This document shows, piece by piece, positions 1-8,472 of a stretch of 64,000 nucleotides of DNA (the stretch's first letter is position 1; each line of letters begins with the position of its first letter). The translations under genes and the position numbers were made by a program. Below the pieces are notes generated by a model, which was not told the origin of the DNA, searched no databases, and was given only the letters and a program-made list of their open reading frames with translations. The stretch comes from Cellulomonas sp. WB94 (GTDB lineage: Bacteria; Actinomycetota; Actinomycetes; Actinomycetales; Cellulomonadaceae): the NCBI RefSeq assembly GCF_003115775.1, contig NZ_QEES01000002.1, positions 186,001-250,000 of the forward strand, given 5' to 3'.

Positions 1-144
1 GAGCGAGAGGTCGAACGCGCCGAGGTACAGCCCCTTGGCGAAGCTGGGCCGAACCCACTCGGTCTCGCGTGCCGCCTCCGCGACCGCGCGTGCGGTGCGC
101 TCGCTCACGTCGTGCGTCGTGGTCTGTACGGGCTGTGCGCTCAT
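1..144 (-). CDS. Acyl-CoA dehydrogenase family protein, N-terminal fragment (runs off the window)
   Basis: The minus-strand frame opens with ATG at 144-142 and stays open to the window edge, giving 48 residues. The segment VAEAARETEWVRPSFAKGLY followed by LGAFDL resembles the N-terminal helix of actinobacterial FadE-type acyl-CoA dehydrogenases, which oxidise acyl-CoA using FAD. The FAD and substrate-binding domains lie outside the window, so the call rests on this short stretch only. It is transcribed in the same direction as the gene ending at 227, but a strong hairpin separates them. Confidence 0.5.
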   Translation of the reverse strand, partial: MSAQPVQTTTHDVSERTARAVAEAARETEWVRPSFAKGLYLGAFDLSL

Positions 145-201
145 CGGGACCCCTTGGCGCGGCCCGCCGGTCACAGGCCCGTCGCGTGCTGCCGATGCTA
201 C

Positions 202-227
202 GCGCGGGCCGCTGCGGCGGCCTGCGC
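202..227 (-). terminator. Hairpin after the MpaB-like gene
   Basis: Positions 202-212 pair with 217-227 over 11 bp (10 Watson-Crick plus one G-U) around a 4-nt loop. The arm overlaps the stop codon of the minus-strand gene ending at 227. There is no T-tract, as is common in high-GC actinobacteria. It probably separates the three-gene operon from the acyl-CoA dehydrogenase gene. Confidence 0.5.
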
Positions 228-1102
228 TAGGCCGTGGGCACGGCCGTGCGGACCGGGTCGACCGGGTCCAGCGCCCAGCGGATCGTCGCCGTGACGGCCT
301 TGCCCCCGGCGCGCAGCACCGGGTCGAGCGCGGGGACCGCCGGCAGCGCGAGCTCACGCCTGGCCCACACGGGCAGCAGGCCGACCCCGGCCGCGGCGAT
401 CAGGGCGTACCCCGGCCGGGCCGGCCACGGCAGCGGCGGGGTGAGCAGCAGGAACCGTGCCACGTCGCGCGCAGGCCCGGTGCTCGCAAGCTCGGGACGG
501 AACCCCGCGAGGCTCGCACGCAGCTCCGCGAGCGTGGTGGGCACGTCCTGCGCACCCAGGGCGCGCGCGACGACGGCCGCCTGTGCCACGTACTCGTCGC
601 ACCCGTCGCGGTCGAGCGGTCGGCGGCCGAAGATCTGGTGCGCGAGCAGGAAGCTCTCCGCCTCGACGACGTGCACCCAGGTCAGCAGGTGGGCGTCGGA
701 CGCCGCGTACGCCACGCCGCTGGGCGTCTCGCCGACGACCCGCTTGTGCCTCGCGCGCACGATGCGCACTGCGCGCTCGGCAGCCTCGACGGTGCCGAAG
801 GTCGTGGTCGCGATGAACGTCGCGGTGTTCTGCAGCCGACCCCACGGGTTCGACCGGTACCCGGAGTGGTCGGCGACGGCCTGCATCACCTGCGGGTGCA
901 GCGACTGCAGGAGCAGCGCCCGCACACCGCCGACGAACATCGACGCGTCGCCGTGCACGCGCCCGATCGGGCTCTCGGGGTCGAACCAGCGCGGCCCGGG
1001 CGTCCGGTGGATCTCGTTGCGCGCAGCGTCGGCCTCGGGGCCCGCGACCCGGCTCAGGAGGGCATGGGCGAGGGCGGCACGGGGCTGCGCGAGGAGACTC
1101 AC
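227..1102 (-). CDS. Oxygenase MpaB family protein (DUF2236)
   Basis: A 291-residue protein of the DUF2236/MpaB family, haem-dependent oxygenases that include latex-cleaving Lcp and mycophenolate-pathway MpaB; the substrate here cannot be read. Family signatures are SLHPQVMQAV, the ASDAHLLTWVH helix and VVEAESFLLAHQ, which carry the histidines typical of the fold. The start is GTG at 1102-1100, nested in a GTGA overlap with the stop of the upstream glycosyltransferase gene, so translation is probably coupled. It is the last gene of a minus-strand operon of envelope-type proteins. Confidence 0.75.
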   Translation of the reverse strand: MSLLAQPRAALAHALLSRVAGPEADAARNEIHRTPGPRWFDPESPIGRVHGDASMFVGGVRALLLQSLHPQVMQAVADHSGYRSNPWGRLQNTATFIATTTFGTVEAAERAVRIVRARHKRVVGETPSGVAYAASDAHLLTWVHVVEAESFLLAHQIFGRRPLDRDGCDEYVAQAAVVARALGAQDVPTTLAELRASLAGFRPELASTGPARDVARFLLLTPPLPWPARPGYALIAAAGVGLLPVWARRELALPAVPALDPVLRAGGKAVTATIRWALDPVDPVRTAVPTA

Positions 1103-2148
1103 CCCCTGATCGTCACACGGGCGGCTGGGACGGACCCGCGGGCGAACACGAGGCGTCGCTGCACCTGGTAGCTGACGACGAACAGCGTCGCCTCCGTGAG
1201 GACCTTCGCAGCCAGCAGCGGCAGCCCGGTGCGCGTCAGGAACGAGAGCAGGCCGTAGCTCGCGGCGAGCAGGGCGACCGCCAGCACCCAGTACTGGAGC
1301 GCCGCTGCGCCGAGGCGCTTGTCCTGACCGTGGGCGAAGACGAGCCGCCGGTTCGCCGCGAAGTTGGCGGTCGAGCTGATCACCCGCGCACCCACCACGG
1401 ACGCGAGCAGGTTCCCGGTGACGGCGTGCAGCGCGAGCAGCGCCACCGTGTCCAGGGCGAACGCCGCCAAGGAGGACAACGAGAACCGCAGGAGCGGCGC
1501 ACAGACCCGGACCGAGTCCACCACCGGGCGGAAGTGCGAGGACAGGTTGCCGTCGAGGTAGATCGTCTCGATCCCGACCCCCTCGACGTCGTAGCCGGCG
1601 CCGCCCGCACGCAGCAGCAGGTTCAGCTCGTACTCGAACCGGTCGCCGTCGACGGTCTGCAGCCAGTCGAGCATCGACGCGGGATAGCCGCGCAGACCGG
1701 TCTGGGTGTCCTGGACGGGCAGGTGCGTCGCCATCCGGACCAGCACGCCCGTGGCGGCGTTGCCGAACCGGCTGCGCGCCGGCACCGCACCCGTGAAGCG
1801 GCGCTCCCCCAGGACCATCGCGTCGCAGGCGCCGTGCAGCCGGTCGGCGACACGGAGGATGTCGACGACGGTGTGCTGGCCGTCGCAGTCGGCGCAGACG
1901 ACGTCCTCGCCGGGGTGGTGGAGCGCGACGTGGCGGAACCCCTCCTTGAGCGCGTGGCCCTTCCCGCGGTTGGTGGCGTACCCGATCACGGTGCACCCCA
2001 GGGCGCGGGCGGCGTCGAACACGTGCCGGTAGGCGGTGCCGCTGCCGTCGTCGACGATGACCACGTGCGCGGGCGACGCGGCGCGGATCGAGGCGACCAG
2101 ACGGACGAGCCGCTCGTCGGGCTCATAGGCGGGGATGAGGATGATCAT
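1099..2148 (-). CDS. Family 2 glycosyltransferase fused to a GtrA-like membrane domain
   Basis: A 349-residue two-domain protein. Residues 1-225 are a dolichol-phosphate-mannose-synthase-like GT-A domain: MIILIPAYEPDE at the start, VDDGS, the DCDGQH metal/nucleotide motif and QDTQTGLRGY. Residues 225-340 form about four hydrophobic helices of GtrA type, ending in a QVQRRLVFA tail. Such fusions transfer a sugar to a polyprenyl phosphate and help move the lipid-linked sugar across the membrane. It starts 8 nt after the phosphodiester glycosidase stop, which suggests one operon acting on an envelope glycan. Confidence 0.85.
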   Translation of the reverse strand: MIILIPAYEPDERLVRLVASIRAASPAHVVIVDDGSGTAYRHVFDAARALGCTVIGYATNRGKGHALKEGFRHVALHHPGEDVVCADCDGQHTVVDILRVADRLHGACDAMVLGERRFTGAVPARSRFGNAATGVLVRMATHLPVQDTQTGLRGYPASMLDWLQTVDGDRFEYELNLLLRAGGAGYDVEGVGIETIYLDGNLSSHFRPVVDSVRVCAPLLRFSLSSLAAFALDTVALLALHAVTGNLLASVVGARVISSTANFAANRRLVFAHGQDKRLGAAALQYWVLAVALLAASYGLLSFLTRTGLPLLAAKVLTEATLFVVSYQVQRRLVFARGSVPAARVTIRG

Positions 2149-2156
2149 GGCCGGGC

Positions 2157-3137
2157 CTAGCCCGCGATGTAGAGGATGTCGGAGGTGCCGCGCTCCTGGC
2201 CCTTGCCGAGCGGGTTGTTGACGACCTCGCCGTCGAAGTACATGGTCGACGAGCCGCCGCCGTCGATGTTGTACGCGGTCGTGGCGCCGAGCCCCTGCAT
2301 GATCTCGGCCAGGCCGGTCATCGTGACGCCCGCGCTGTAGCCCGGGCTCCGGCCGTCGACGACGACGAAGACCAGATGGTTCGAGTCGATGACCCCGACA
2401 GCAGTGCGCGGCTGCGCGCCCTGGATCGAGTGGTTGCCGACGTTCGTGTCGACCTCCACGCTGTCGATCCCGTCGACGACCTGCCCGCCCTCGAGGAGAG
2501 CCGGGCCGAACGACAGCGTGTTCCAGACGCCGTCGGCGACCAGCTGGGCCGCCGTCGTGGTCGTCTCGTCGTAGACCTCGACGGTTCCGTCGCGGTAGAA
2601 CGCGAGCCCCTCGCGCGCCCCCTCGTCGCGGTACACGACGCCGTCGCGGATGACGATGCCGGTGTCGCGGAACCCGTAGTAGTCGCCGTTGATGGCGAAC
2701 ACCGCACCGTTGTCAGCCGCGATGTCCGAGGTGTTCTCGGTGATGTTGAGCCCGAAGGCGTCCTGGGCGAACGCCGAGCGCAGGCTCGTCGCGTCGCTCA
2801 GCACGACGTCTGCGACGTAGTACGTGACGGTGGAGCTGCCGGTCCCGGTGGTCACTGTCGAGATCGTGATCGCCGCGCCGTCGGACTCGTAGGAGGTGGC
2901 GGTGACGACGGCGTCCGACGTCGAGCTGGAGGTGGTCGAGCCCGTCGTGGCGTCGGATGTCGGCGTCGCGGACAGGCTCGCCTCGTAGGCGGAGACGTCC
3001 GAGATCTCGACGTGCTCGATGACGTAGCGGTCCAGCGCCCACGCGCTCGCACCGACAGCGGTCAGTGCGACGGTCAGGACGCCGGCGATCAGCGCTCGGC
3101 GGGCCGGGGGTCGGGGTCTGCGGGGGTTTCTGGGCAT
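2157..3137 (-). CDS. Phosphodiester glycosidase family protein (NAGPA domain), membrane-anchored
   Basis: A 326-residue protein: a basic N-terminus, one hydrophobic segment at about residues 14-35 (signal anchor), a Ser/Thr-rich linker, and a C-terminal phosphodiester glycosidase domain. Family hallmarks are AINGDYYGFRDTGIVIRDG in the first half and AYNIDGGGSSTMYFDGE near the end. The family removes sugars linked through a phosphodiester, as in N-acetylglucosamine-1-phosphodiester glycosidase, and here would act outside the membrane on a phosphoglycan. It heads the operon with the glycosyltransferase-GtrA and MpaB genes and is divergent from the GntR regulator. Confidence 0.85.
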   Translation of the reverse strand: MPRNPRRPRPPARRALIAGVLTVALTAVGASAWALDRYVIEHVEISDVSAYEASLSATPTSDATTGSTTSSSTSDAVVTATSYESDGAAITISTVTTGTGSSTVTYYVADVVLSDATSLRSAFAQDAFGLNITENTSDIAADNGAVFAINGDYYGFRDTGIVIRDGVVYRDEGAREGLAFYRDGTVEVYDETTTTAAQLVADGVWNTLSFGPALLEGGQVVDGIDSVEVDTNVGNHSIQGAQPRTAVGVIDSNHLVFVVVDGRSPGYSAGVTMTGLAEIMQGLGATTAYNIDGGGSSTMYFDGEVVNNPLGKGQERGTSDILYIAG

Positions 3138-3298
3138 GTCCCTTGTCTACGGACCGCACGTACGTCGCTCACGTGCGCGCGCTGTGGCCGCCCTGTGAGC
3201 GCCGAGGCGGTCGACGTCGACCGGTGCTCACCGTCGCACCGCGCATCGCGCACGGCGCAGCCATCCATGCCCGACTAGTCCCCGTTTCGAGGTCACTT

Positions 3299-3405
3299 GT
3301 AGGACAGGCAACCCACATCGGCTCCGAATCCTTGACGCGCTTTCCCTCGCCACCTACGTTTCCGGTTGTCGCTCAACGCCGAGCGACCGTCAGAAGTAGG
3401 ACAGG
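3299..3405. repeat. Two GTAGGACAGG direct repeats in the GntR promoter region
   Basis: The 10-mer GTAGGACAGG occurs at 3299-3308 and again at 3396-3405, 97 bp apart. One copy lies upstream of the proposed -35 box and one in the leader just before the start codon. That layout suits an autoregulatory operator pair or loop for the adjacent GntR protein. Only the repeat itself is observed; the regulatory role is inferred. Confidence 0.4.
3332..3360 (+). promoter_or_regulatory. Predicted promoter of the sugar-acid operon
   Basis: A -35 box TTGACG (3332-3337) and a -10 box TACGTT (3355-3360) are separated by 17 bp. This would start transcription near 3367, about 48 nt before the GntR start. The surrounding sequence is also less GC-rich than the genes on either side. 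Confidence 0.55.
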
Positions 3406-3414
3406 TGGTGTGCC

Positions 3415-4155
3415 TTGGCCAACTCCCTCGAGGATCGAGTCCTCGCGTACTTCCATACCGCCGGACTACGCGCCGGGGACGTCGTCCCCTCGGAGCTCGA
3501 GCTCGCCTCCGAGCTCAAGGTCGGCCGCCCTGCGCTCCGCGAAGCCCTCGGCGCGCTCGAGGTCATCGGGATCGTGCAGAGCCGCCAGGGCGCGCGCCGC
3601 ACGCTCGGCACGTTCGACATGGGTGCCGTCATCCGGACGCTGACGATCGGGATCGTCCCCGACCTCCAGTCGCTGCGCTCCCTCCTGGAGGTTCGCCGGG
3701 TCCTCGAGGTCGGCTTCTTTCCCCAGGCCGCAGCGAAGCTCACTCCGCAGGACGTCGCCGAGCTGCGCTCGCTCACCGACACGATGCAGGAGAAGGCGTC
3801 GCGCGGCGAGGTGTTCGTCACCGAGGACCAGGCCTTCCACGCCGCGATCTACCACCACCTCCACAACCCGATCCTGTGGGGCCTGCTCGAGGCGTTCTGG
3901 GAGCTCTTCGACAACATGGGCGCCGAGACGCGCACGGGAACCAACCTTCCGGAGACCGCGGCCGCCCATGCCCGGATCGTCGACGCCCTCGTGATCGGCG
4001 AGATGGCCCTCGCGTCCCACCACCTGAACTCACATTTCTTCGACGTCCGGTCCCGGCTCGTCCGCCAGAGCACGACGCAGTCACCCGCCAAGCAGTCACC
4101 CGACAAGCAGTCACCCGACAAGCACTCACCTGACAAGCAAGGAGCAGATCAATGA
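3415..4155 (+). CDS. FCD-domain GntR family (FadR-type) transcriptional regulator
   Basis: A 246-residue protein with an N-terminal winged helix ([30 protein letters not shown] in substance) and a C-terminal FCD ligand-binding domain with the metal-site pattern DQAFHAAIYHH and AAAHARIVDAL. It is probably the sugar-acid-responsive repressor of the operon it heads. The start is TTG at 3415, chosen because the HTH follows immediately and an ACAGGTGG ribosome-site-like stretch lies upstream. The last 25 residues are an unusual tail of QSPxK repeats encoded by tandem DNA repeats. Its stop overlaps the start of the solute-binding protein gene (ATGA). Confidence 0.88.
   Translation: MANSLEDRVLAYFHTAGLRAGDVVPSELELASELKVGRPALREALGALEVIGIVQSRQGARRTLGTFDMGAVIRTLTIGIVPDLQSLRSLLEVRRVLEVGFFPQAAAKLTPQDVAELRSLTDTMQEKASRGEVFVTEDQAFHAAIYHHLHNPILWGLLEAFWELFDNMGAETRTGTNLPETAAAHARIVDALVIGEMALASHHLNSHFFDVRSRLVRQSTTQSPAKQSPDKQSPDKHSPDKQGADQ
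4078..4137 (+). repeat. Four tandem 15-bp repeats at the 3' end of the GntR gene
   Basis: Four in-frame 15-bp units (4078-4092, 4093-4107, 4108-4122, 4123-4137) encode QSPAK, QSPDK, QSPDK and HSPDK. Units 2 and 3 are identical; units 1 and 4 each differ slightly. The array ends immediately before the AAGGAG ribosome-binding site (4139-4144) of the next gene, so copy-number change would alter only the GntR tail. Confidence 0.9.
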
Positions 4156-5420
4156 AGATTCGCGCTCTCGCTCGCACCCTGGCCGTGGCCGCTGGTGCGG
4201 CCACCCTCCTGGCGTCCTGCGCCTCCGGCGGCTCGACAGCCAGCGCCGGGAGCAGCACTGGCTCGAGCACTGCGGTGCTGAACTACTGGCTCTGGCAGGA
4301 CGACGCCACCGACCAGACCTGGGCTCAGCTGGCCGAGGAGTTCAACGCCCAGAGCACGACCGGCACCGTGGCGCTCCAGGTGATCCCGCTGGCCCAGTAC
4401 GAGGACAAGATGCTCAACGCCCTCGCGAGCGGCGGCGGCCCGGATGCAGCGCGGTTCAAGGACTGGTGGCTCGGGGAGTTCGTCAAGGCGAAGGCGCTCG
4501 AGCCGCTGACGACGAAGATCGACGCGTGGGGCGGGAAGAGCGACGTCGTCCCCGAGCTGTTCAACTCCGGCAAGGTCGCCGGCGACGACGCCGTCTACAT
4601 GCTCCCCCACCAGTTCACGACGCTCTACATGTACTACCGGCCGTCGATCTTCGCCGCCGCCGGGCTCGAAGCACCCCAGACCCATGCGGACGTGCTCCAT
4701 GCGGCGCAGGTGCTCGCAGCCAAGGGTCAGTTCGCGATGGACGTGCGCGGCGGCGCCGGCGGCCAGGACCAGTGGGCGGCCTGGATGCTGTCCGGCGGTG
4801 CGAAGTTCATGGACGGCGACAAGGTCGTGCTGAACGACGACACGGCGGTCGCCGTCAACCAGGACTACCTCGATCTCGCCGGCAAGCTCGCGGCCACCCC
4901 GCCCGGCTCGCTGACCGCAGACTTCGCGGCCGTCCGGGGCAACTTCCTCAATGGCACCACCGCCATGATGATCCACCACCCCGGCTCGCTGAAGGCTGTG
5001 CGCGAGGCACTCGGAGACGACGTCGCGGTCATCCCGATGCCGGGCAAGACCACGGCCGGTGAGGCGACGCTGGGCTCGATGAGCGGAAACGTCGTCTTCT
5101 CGGGCTCGAAGAACAAGGACCTCGCCTTCGACTGGATCTCGTGGCTCGCCGAGCACGACCAGATGCTCAAGATCAGCACCTCTCCGCAGGGCCAGCTGCC
5201 GGTGCTGAGCTCGGTGGCCAAGGAGGAGCCGTTCGTCTCCGACCCCGCTCTCAAGATCGCGATCGGCGCCGAGGCGTACGCGTCGTCGTGGCCGGGGGTG
5301 GCCGGGACGTCCAAGGTGGTCAACAAGGAGTGGCAGCCCACCATCCAGTCGGCGTTCGAGGGCCAGACCTCCAGCAAGGATGCGCTGACCGTCCTCGCGG
5401 ACGTCCTGGCAGGCAAGTGA
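4152..5420 (+). CDS. ABC transporter sugar-binding lipoprotein (CUT1 type)
   Basis: A 422-residue extracellular solute-binding protein. The signal peptide ends in a lipobox, LLASC, so the mature protein is probably a lipoprotein anchored at about Cys-23. The mature part has the class-1 sugar-binding pattern: NYWLWQDD at the start, YEDKMLNALASGGGPDA, and a C-terminal WISWLAEHDQM region. It shares an ATGA overlap with the regulator and has a good AAGGAG site 7 nt upstream. With the following two permeases it would import the sugar acid or glycoside that this operon degrades. Confidence 0.9.
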   Translation: MKIRALARTLAVAAGAATLLASCASGGSTASAGSSTGSSTAVLNYWLWQDDATDQTWAQLAEEFNAQSTTGTVALQVIPLAQYEDKMLNALASGGGPDAARFKDWWLGEFVKAKALEPLTTKIDAWGGKSDVVPELFNSGKVAGDDAVYMLPHQFTTLYMYYRPSIFAAAGLEAPQTHADVLHAAQVLAAKGQFAMDVRGGAGGQDQWAAWMLSGGAKFMDGDKVVLNDDTAVAVNQDYLDLAGKLAATPPGSLTADFAAVRGNFLNGTTAMMIHHPGSLKAVREALGDDVAVIPMPGKTTAGEATLGSMSGNVVFSGSKNKDLAFDWISWLAEHDQMLKISTSPQGQLPVLSSVAKEEPFVSDPALKIAIGAEAYASSWPGVAGTSKVVNKEWQPTIQSAFEGQTSSKDALTVLADVLAGK

Positions 5421-5421
5421 C

Positions 5422-6339
5422 ATGACGACCGTCACCCGACGGCTCCCGCGGTCCGGGCGTGCGCCCGGACCGCGGGGGGCCCGTTGGCTCCCCGTCTTCT
5501 ACCTCGCTCCGAGCCTCGCCCTCTTCACTGTCTTCATCGCCTACCCGTTCCTGCGGGCGATCTGGTTCTCGTTCAACGAGACCAGCTTCCTCGGCGGCAT
5601 CATCGGGTTCATCGGGACCCAGAACTACGCGGCGATCTTCACCGACGTGCAGTTCGGCACATACGTCGGCAACTCGCTCGTGTGGGTCGTGGGGGCCGTC
5701 TCGCTCCAGCTGCTGTTCGGCGTCGGAGGGGCACTCCTCCTCAACCAGAGCTTCCGGCTGCGTGGCGTGGTGCGCGGTCTCGCGATGATCCCCTGGGCCA
5801 CACCGAGCGTGCTCGTCTCGCTCATCTGGATGTGGATGCTCGAGCCGAACCATGGCGTCATCAACCGGGCGCTGCTCGGCCTGGGTGTCATCGACGCACC
5901 CATCGCCTGGCTCGGCCAGAGCTCGACGGCGATGGGCTCGCTCATCGCGGTCGACGCCTGGCAGGGCATCCCGTTCTTCGCGGTGATGGTCCTCGCAGCG
6001 CTGCAGGGCGTGCCGGCCGAGCTCAAGGAGGCCGCCCGGACCGACGGGTGCGGGACGTTGGCGGTGTTCCGTCACGTCGTCGTGCCCTACATCCTGCCCA
6101 CGATCGTGATCACGACGGTCCTGCGCGTCATCTGGACCGCGAACTACGTCGATCTGGCGTACGTGCTCACGGGCGGCGGTCCGGCCCGCGCCACCACGAC
6201 GCTGCCGCTGCAGTCGTACCTGACCGCCTACAAGGGCGGCGACTTCGGCCAGGGCGCGGCGTACGCGATGGTCCAGGCCGCGGTGCTCGCCGTGATGGTC
6301 GTCTTCTACGTGCGACTCACGTCGGAGAAGGAGAAGTGA
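5422..6339 (+). CDS. Sugar ABC transporter permease (MalF/UgpA type)
   Basis: A 305-residue inner-membrane protein with about six hydrophobic helices. It has the EAA-loop signature of binding-protein-dependent permeases, KEAARTDGCGTLAVFRHVVVP, where the ATPase docks. The N-terminus is short and Arg/Pro-rich. The gene starts one base after the solute-binding protein stop and ends in a TGATG overlap with the second permease. No ATP-binding gene lies in this operon, so a shared MsiK/MsmX-like ATPase encoded elsewhere presumably powers the pair. Confidence 0.9.
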   Translation: MTTVTRRLPRSGRAPGPRGARWLPVFYLAPSLALFTVFIAYPFLRAIWFSFNETSFLGGIIGFIGTQNYAAIFTDVQFGTYVGNSLVWVVGAVSLQLLFGVGGALLLNQSFRLRGVVRGLAMIPWATPSVLVSLIWMWMLEPNHGVINRALLGLGVIDAPIAWLGQSSTAMGSLIAVDAWQGIPFFAVMVLAALQGVPAELKEAARTDGCGTLAVFRHVVVPYILPTIVITTVLRVIWTANYVDLAYVLTGGGPARATTTLPLQSYLTAYKGGDFGQGAAYAMVQAAVLAVMVVFYVRLTSEKEK

Positions 6340-7241
6340 TGACCGACGAGATCGTCCGGCCGCGGCCGCTCGCCCAGGTCACGCCGAGGCTCGAGCCGCG
6401 AGCGGGCAGGCACGGCCTGGCCCGCCTGGGCCGACCGTCCCTCTACATCGCCGTGACCGTCTGGATGACAGCGACCCTCGGGCCGTACGTCATCATGCTG
6501 CTCACCTCGCTGAGCCCGCAGTCCCAGCTCATCGCGCCCGGCGGCAGCCTGCTGCCGACCCACCCGACCCTCGCGGCCTACCGCGAGCTGTTCGACAAGA
6601 CGCCGTTCGTGTCGTACCTGACCAACAGCGTGATCACGGCACTGTGCACCGTCGCGTTCTCGCTGCTGATCGCCGTGGCCGCTGCGATCAGCCTGTCGCG
6701 CTTCCGCTTCCGTGGACGGTCCGCCGTGCTCACCGGCCTGCTGGTCGCTCAGCTGTTCCCGGCGGTCCTGCTCGTCATCCCGCTCCAGGTCGAGCTGCGG
6801 ACCATGAGCCTGCTCGACTCGCGCTGGGGTCTGCTTCTCGTCTACACGACGTTCGCGACGCCGTTCGCCACGTTCCTGCTCAAGGGCTTCCTGGACGGGT
6901 TGCCACGAGAGCTGGACGAGGCCGCGACGATCGACGGCTGCTCGCCTATGCAGATGGTCCGGCACATCCTGCTGCCCCTGATGCGTCCGGGACTCACCGC
7001 CGCCGGCACGTACATCTTCATCTTCGCGTGGAACGAGTTCCTCTACGCCCTGACGTTCACCCAGACCACGGCCGCTCAGACGATCCCGGTCGGTCTGAGC
7101 ATGTTCATCGGTGAGTACCAGATCCGTTGGGACCTGCTCACCGCAGGAGGGGTGCTGGCCGCAGTCCCCGTCCTCGTCGGATTCATGCTCGTCCAGAAGC
7201 AGCTCGTCAGCGGACTCACGGCCGGAGCGGTCAAGGGATAG
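6339..7241 (+). CDS. Sugar ABC transporter permease (MalG/UgpE type)
   Basis: A 300-residue permease, the second half of the CUT1 importer. ATG at 6339 overlaps the preceding stop by one base (TGATG). The EAA loop reads DEAATIDGCSPMQMVRHILLP and is followed by the typical FIFAWNEFLYALTF helix. It has about six transmembrane segments and a cytosolic N-terminus of roughly 30 residues. It would pair with the upstream permease; no ATPase is encoded nearby. Confidence 0.9.
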   Translation: MTDEIVRPRPLAQVTPRLEPRAGRHGLARLGRPSLYIAVTVWMTATLGPYVIMLLTSLSPQSQLIAPGGSLLPTHPTLAAYRELFDKTPFVSYLTNSVITALCTVAFSLLIAVAAAISLSRFRFRGRSAVLTGLLVAQLFPAVLLVIPLQVELRTMSLLDSRWGLLLVYTTFATPFATFLLKGFLDGLPRELDEAATIDGCSPMQMVRHILLPLMRPGLTAAGTYIFIFAWNEFLYALTFTQTTAAQTIPVGLSMFIGEYQIRWDLLTAGGVLAAVPVLVGFMLVQKQLVSGLTAGAVKG

Positions 7242-7284
7242 GCGCGGGAGCGCGCCAGCAATCCACCCATCGAAAGGTTCTGCC

Positions 7285-8430
7285 ATGTCTTTCCTCACCC
7301 AGACCGCGTCGGCCACGACCTCGACCGACGACCGCATCCCCCGTATCGAGTCGATCGACGTCGAGGTCTTCCGGGTCCCGCTGCCGGACGGGCCGTGGGG
7401 CGACCAGATCCACCACGTGACCGACATCGAGGTCACCCTCGTGACGGTGCACGGCAGCAACGGCCTCGTCGGCCGGGGCGCGAGCCACACGTCAGGGATG
7501 GGCGGGGCGACGATCGGCGCGCTCGCGCGGGAGATCGCCCCCGTCCTCGTCGGCCGACGCGTGTCCCCACGGGCGCTCTGGACCAGCGCGTACCGCTACG
7601 TCCACGACATCGGCGGCGCCGGGGTGACGACGCACGCCATCTCCGCGTTCGACATCGCGTTCTGGGACCTGCTCGGCAAGTCCTACGGGGTCCCGGTCGT
7701 CGACCTGCTCGGCCGCGTCCACGAGAAGGTCGCGCTGTACGGCTCCGGCATCAACCTCCACCTCGGGATCGACGAGGTCATCGACCAGGTCAAGCGGTGG
7801 CAGGCCAAGGGGTACGCGTTCGGCAAGGTGAAGGTCGGCAAGCCGGACGTCGAGGAGGACGTCGAGCGGCTCGCCCTGCTCACCGAGGCCGTGGGCACCT
7901 ATCCGATCGCCGTCGACGCCAACCAGGGATGGTCCTTCCCGGACGCGGTGCGCGCGTTCCAGCGGTTCGAGCAGTTCAACCTGCTGTGGATCGAGGAGCC
8001 GCTGCCGTCGGACGACATCCTGGGTCACGCCCGGCTGCGGGCCCGGACCACGACGCCGATCGGGCTGGGCGAGAACGTCTACACCGCCGACCAGTTCAAC
8101 CAGTACTTCGAGGCGGGGATCGTCGACTTCGTCCAGGCCGACGTCGGCCGCGTCGGGGGGATCACCGGCTTCATGGACATCGCCACGCTGGCCCGCGTGC
8201 GCAACCTCCCGATGACACCGCACTTCGTTCTCGAGCTGAGCGCCTCCCTGCTCGCTGCCGTGCCCAACGCCCGCGCCGCCGAGGTCACGGACGGCGGTCG
8301 CTGGCAGGACCTGCAGATCGTCAAGGGCGGCGGGACCGAGAAGGACGGCTTCTACTTCCCGTCGGACGAGCCCGGTACCGGCCTCGTCTGGGACCTCGAC
8401 TACCTCGCCGCGCACCGCGTCGCACTCTGA
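7285..8430 (+). CDS. Mandelate racemase/muconate lactonizing family protein, probable sugar-acid dehydratase
   Basis: A 381-residue enolase-superfamily enzyme starting at ATG 7285; open sequence upstream is a shadow of the permease. The catalytic set is complete: K181-V-K183, metal ligands D211, E237 and E263 with exact 26-residue spacing, and a D286/H313 dyad. This is the arrangement of the mandelate racemase subgroup, whose members include galactonate and other aldonate dehydratases. In this operon it would convert an imported sugar acid to a 2-keto-3-deoxy acid for the aldolase at 9243. The exact substrate cannot be read. Confidence 0.88.
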   Translation: MSFLTQTASATTSTDDRIPRIESIDVEVFRVPLPDGPWGDQIHHVTDIEVTLVTVHGSNGLVGRGASHTSGMGGATIGALAREIAPVLVGRRVSPRALWTSAYRYVHDIGGAGVTTHAISAFDIAFWDLLGKSYGVPVVDLLGRVHEKVALYGSGINLHLGIDEVIDQVKRWQAKGYAFGKVKVGKPDVEEDVERLALLTEAVGTYPIAVDANQGWSFPDAVRAFQRFEQFNLLWIEEPLPSDDILGHARLRARTTTPIGLGENVYTADQFNQYFEAGIVDFVQADVGRVGGITGFMDIATLARVRNLPMTPHFVLELSASLLAAVPNARAAEVTDGGRWQDLQIVKGGGTEKDGFYFPSDEPGTGLVWDLDYLAAHRVAL

Positions 8431-8472
8431 CGCCCCCCACCCTGCCCCAGTCCCCACCCAGGAGGAACGACG

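Noticed and set aside
5484-6338. A long in-frame 5' extension of the second ABC permease gene
   Set aside because: It overlaps the first permease in another frame and reads as Arg/Pro-rich shadow sequence. ATG 6339 with a TGATG overlap is the natural start.
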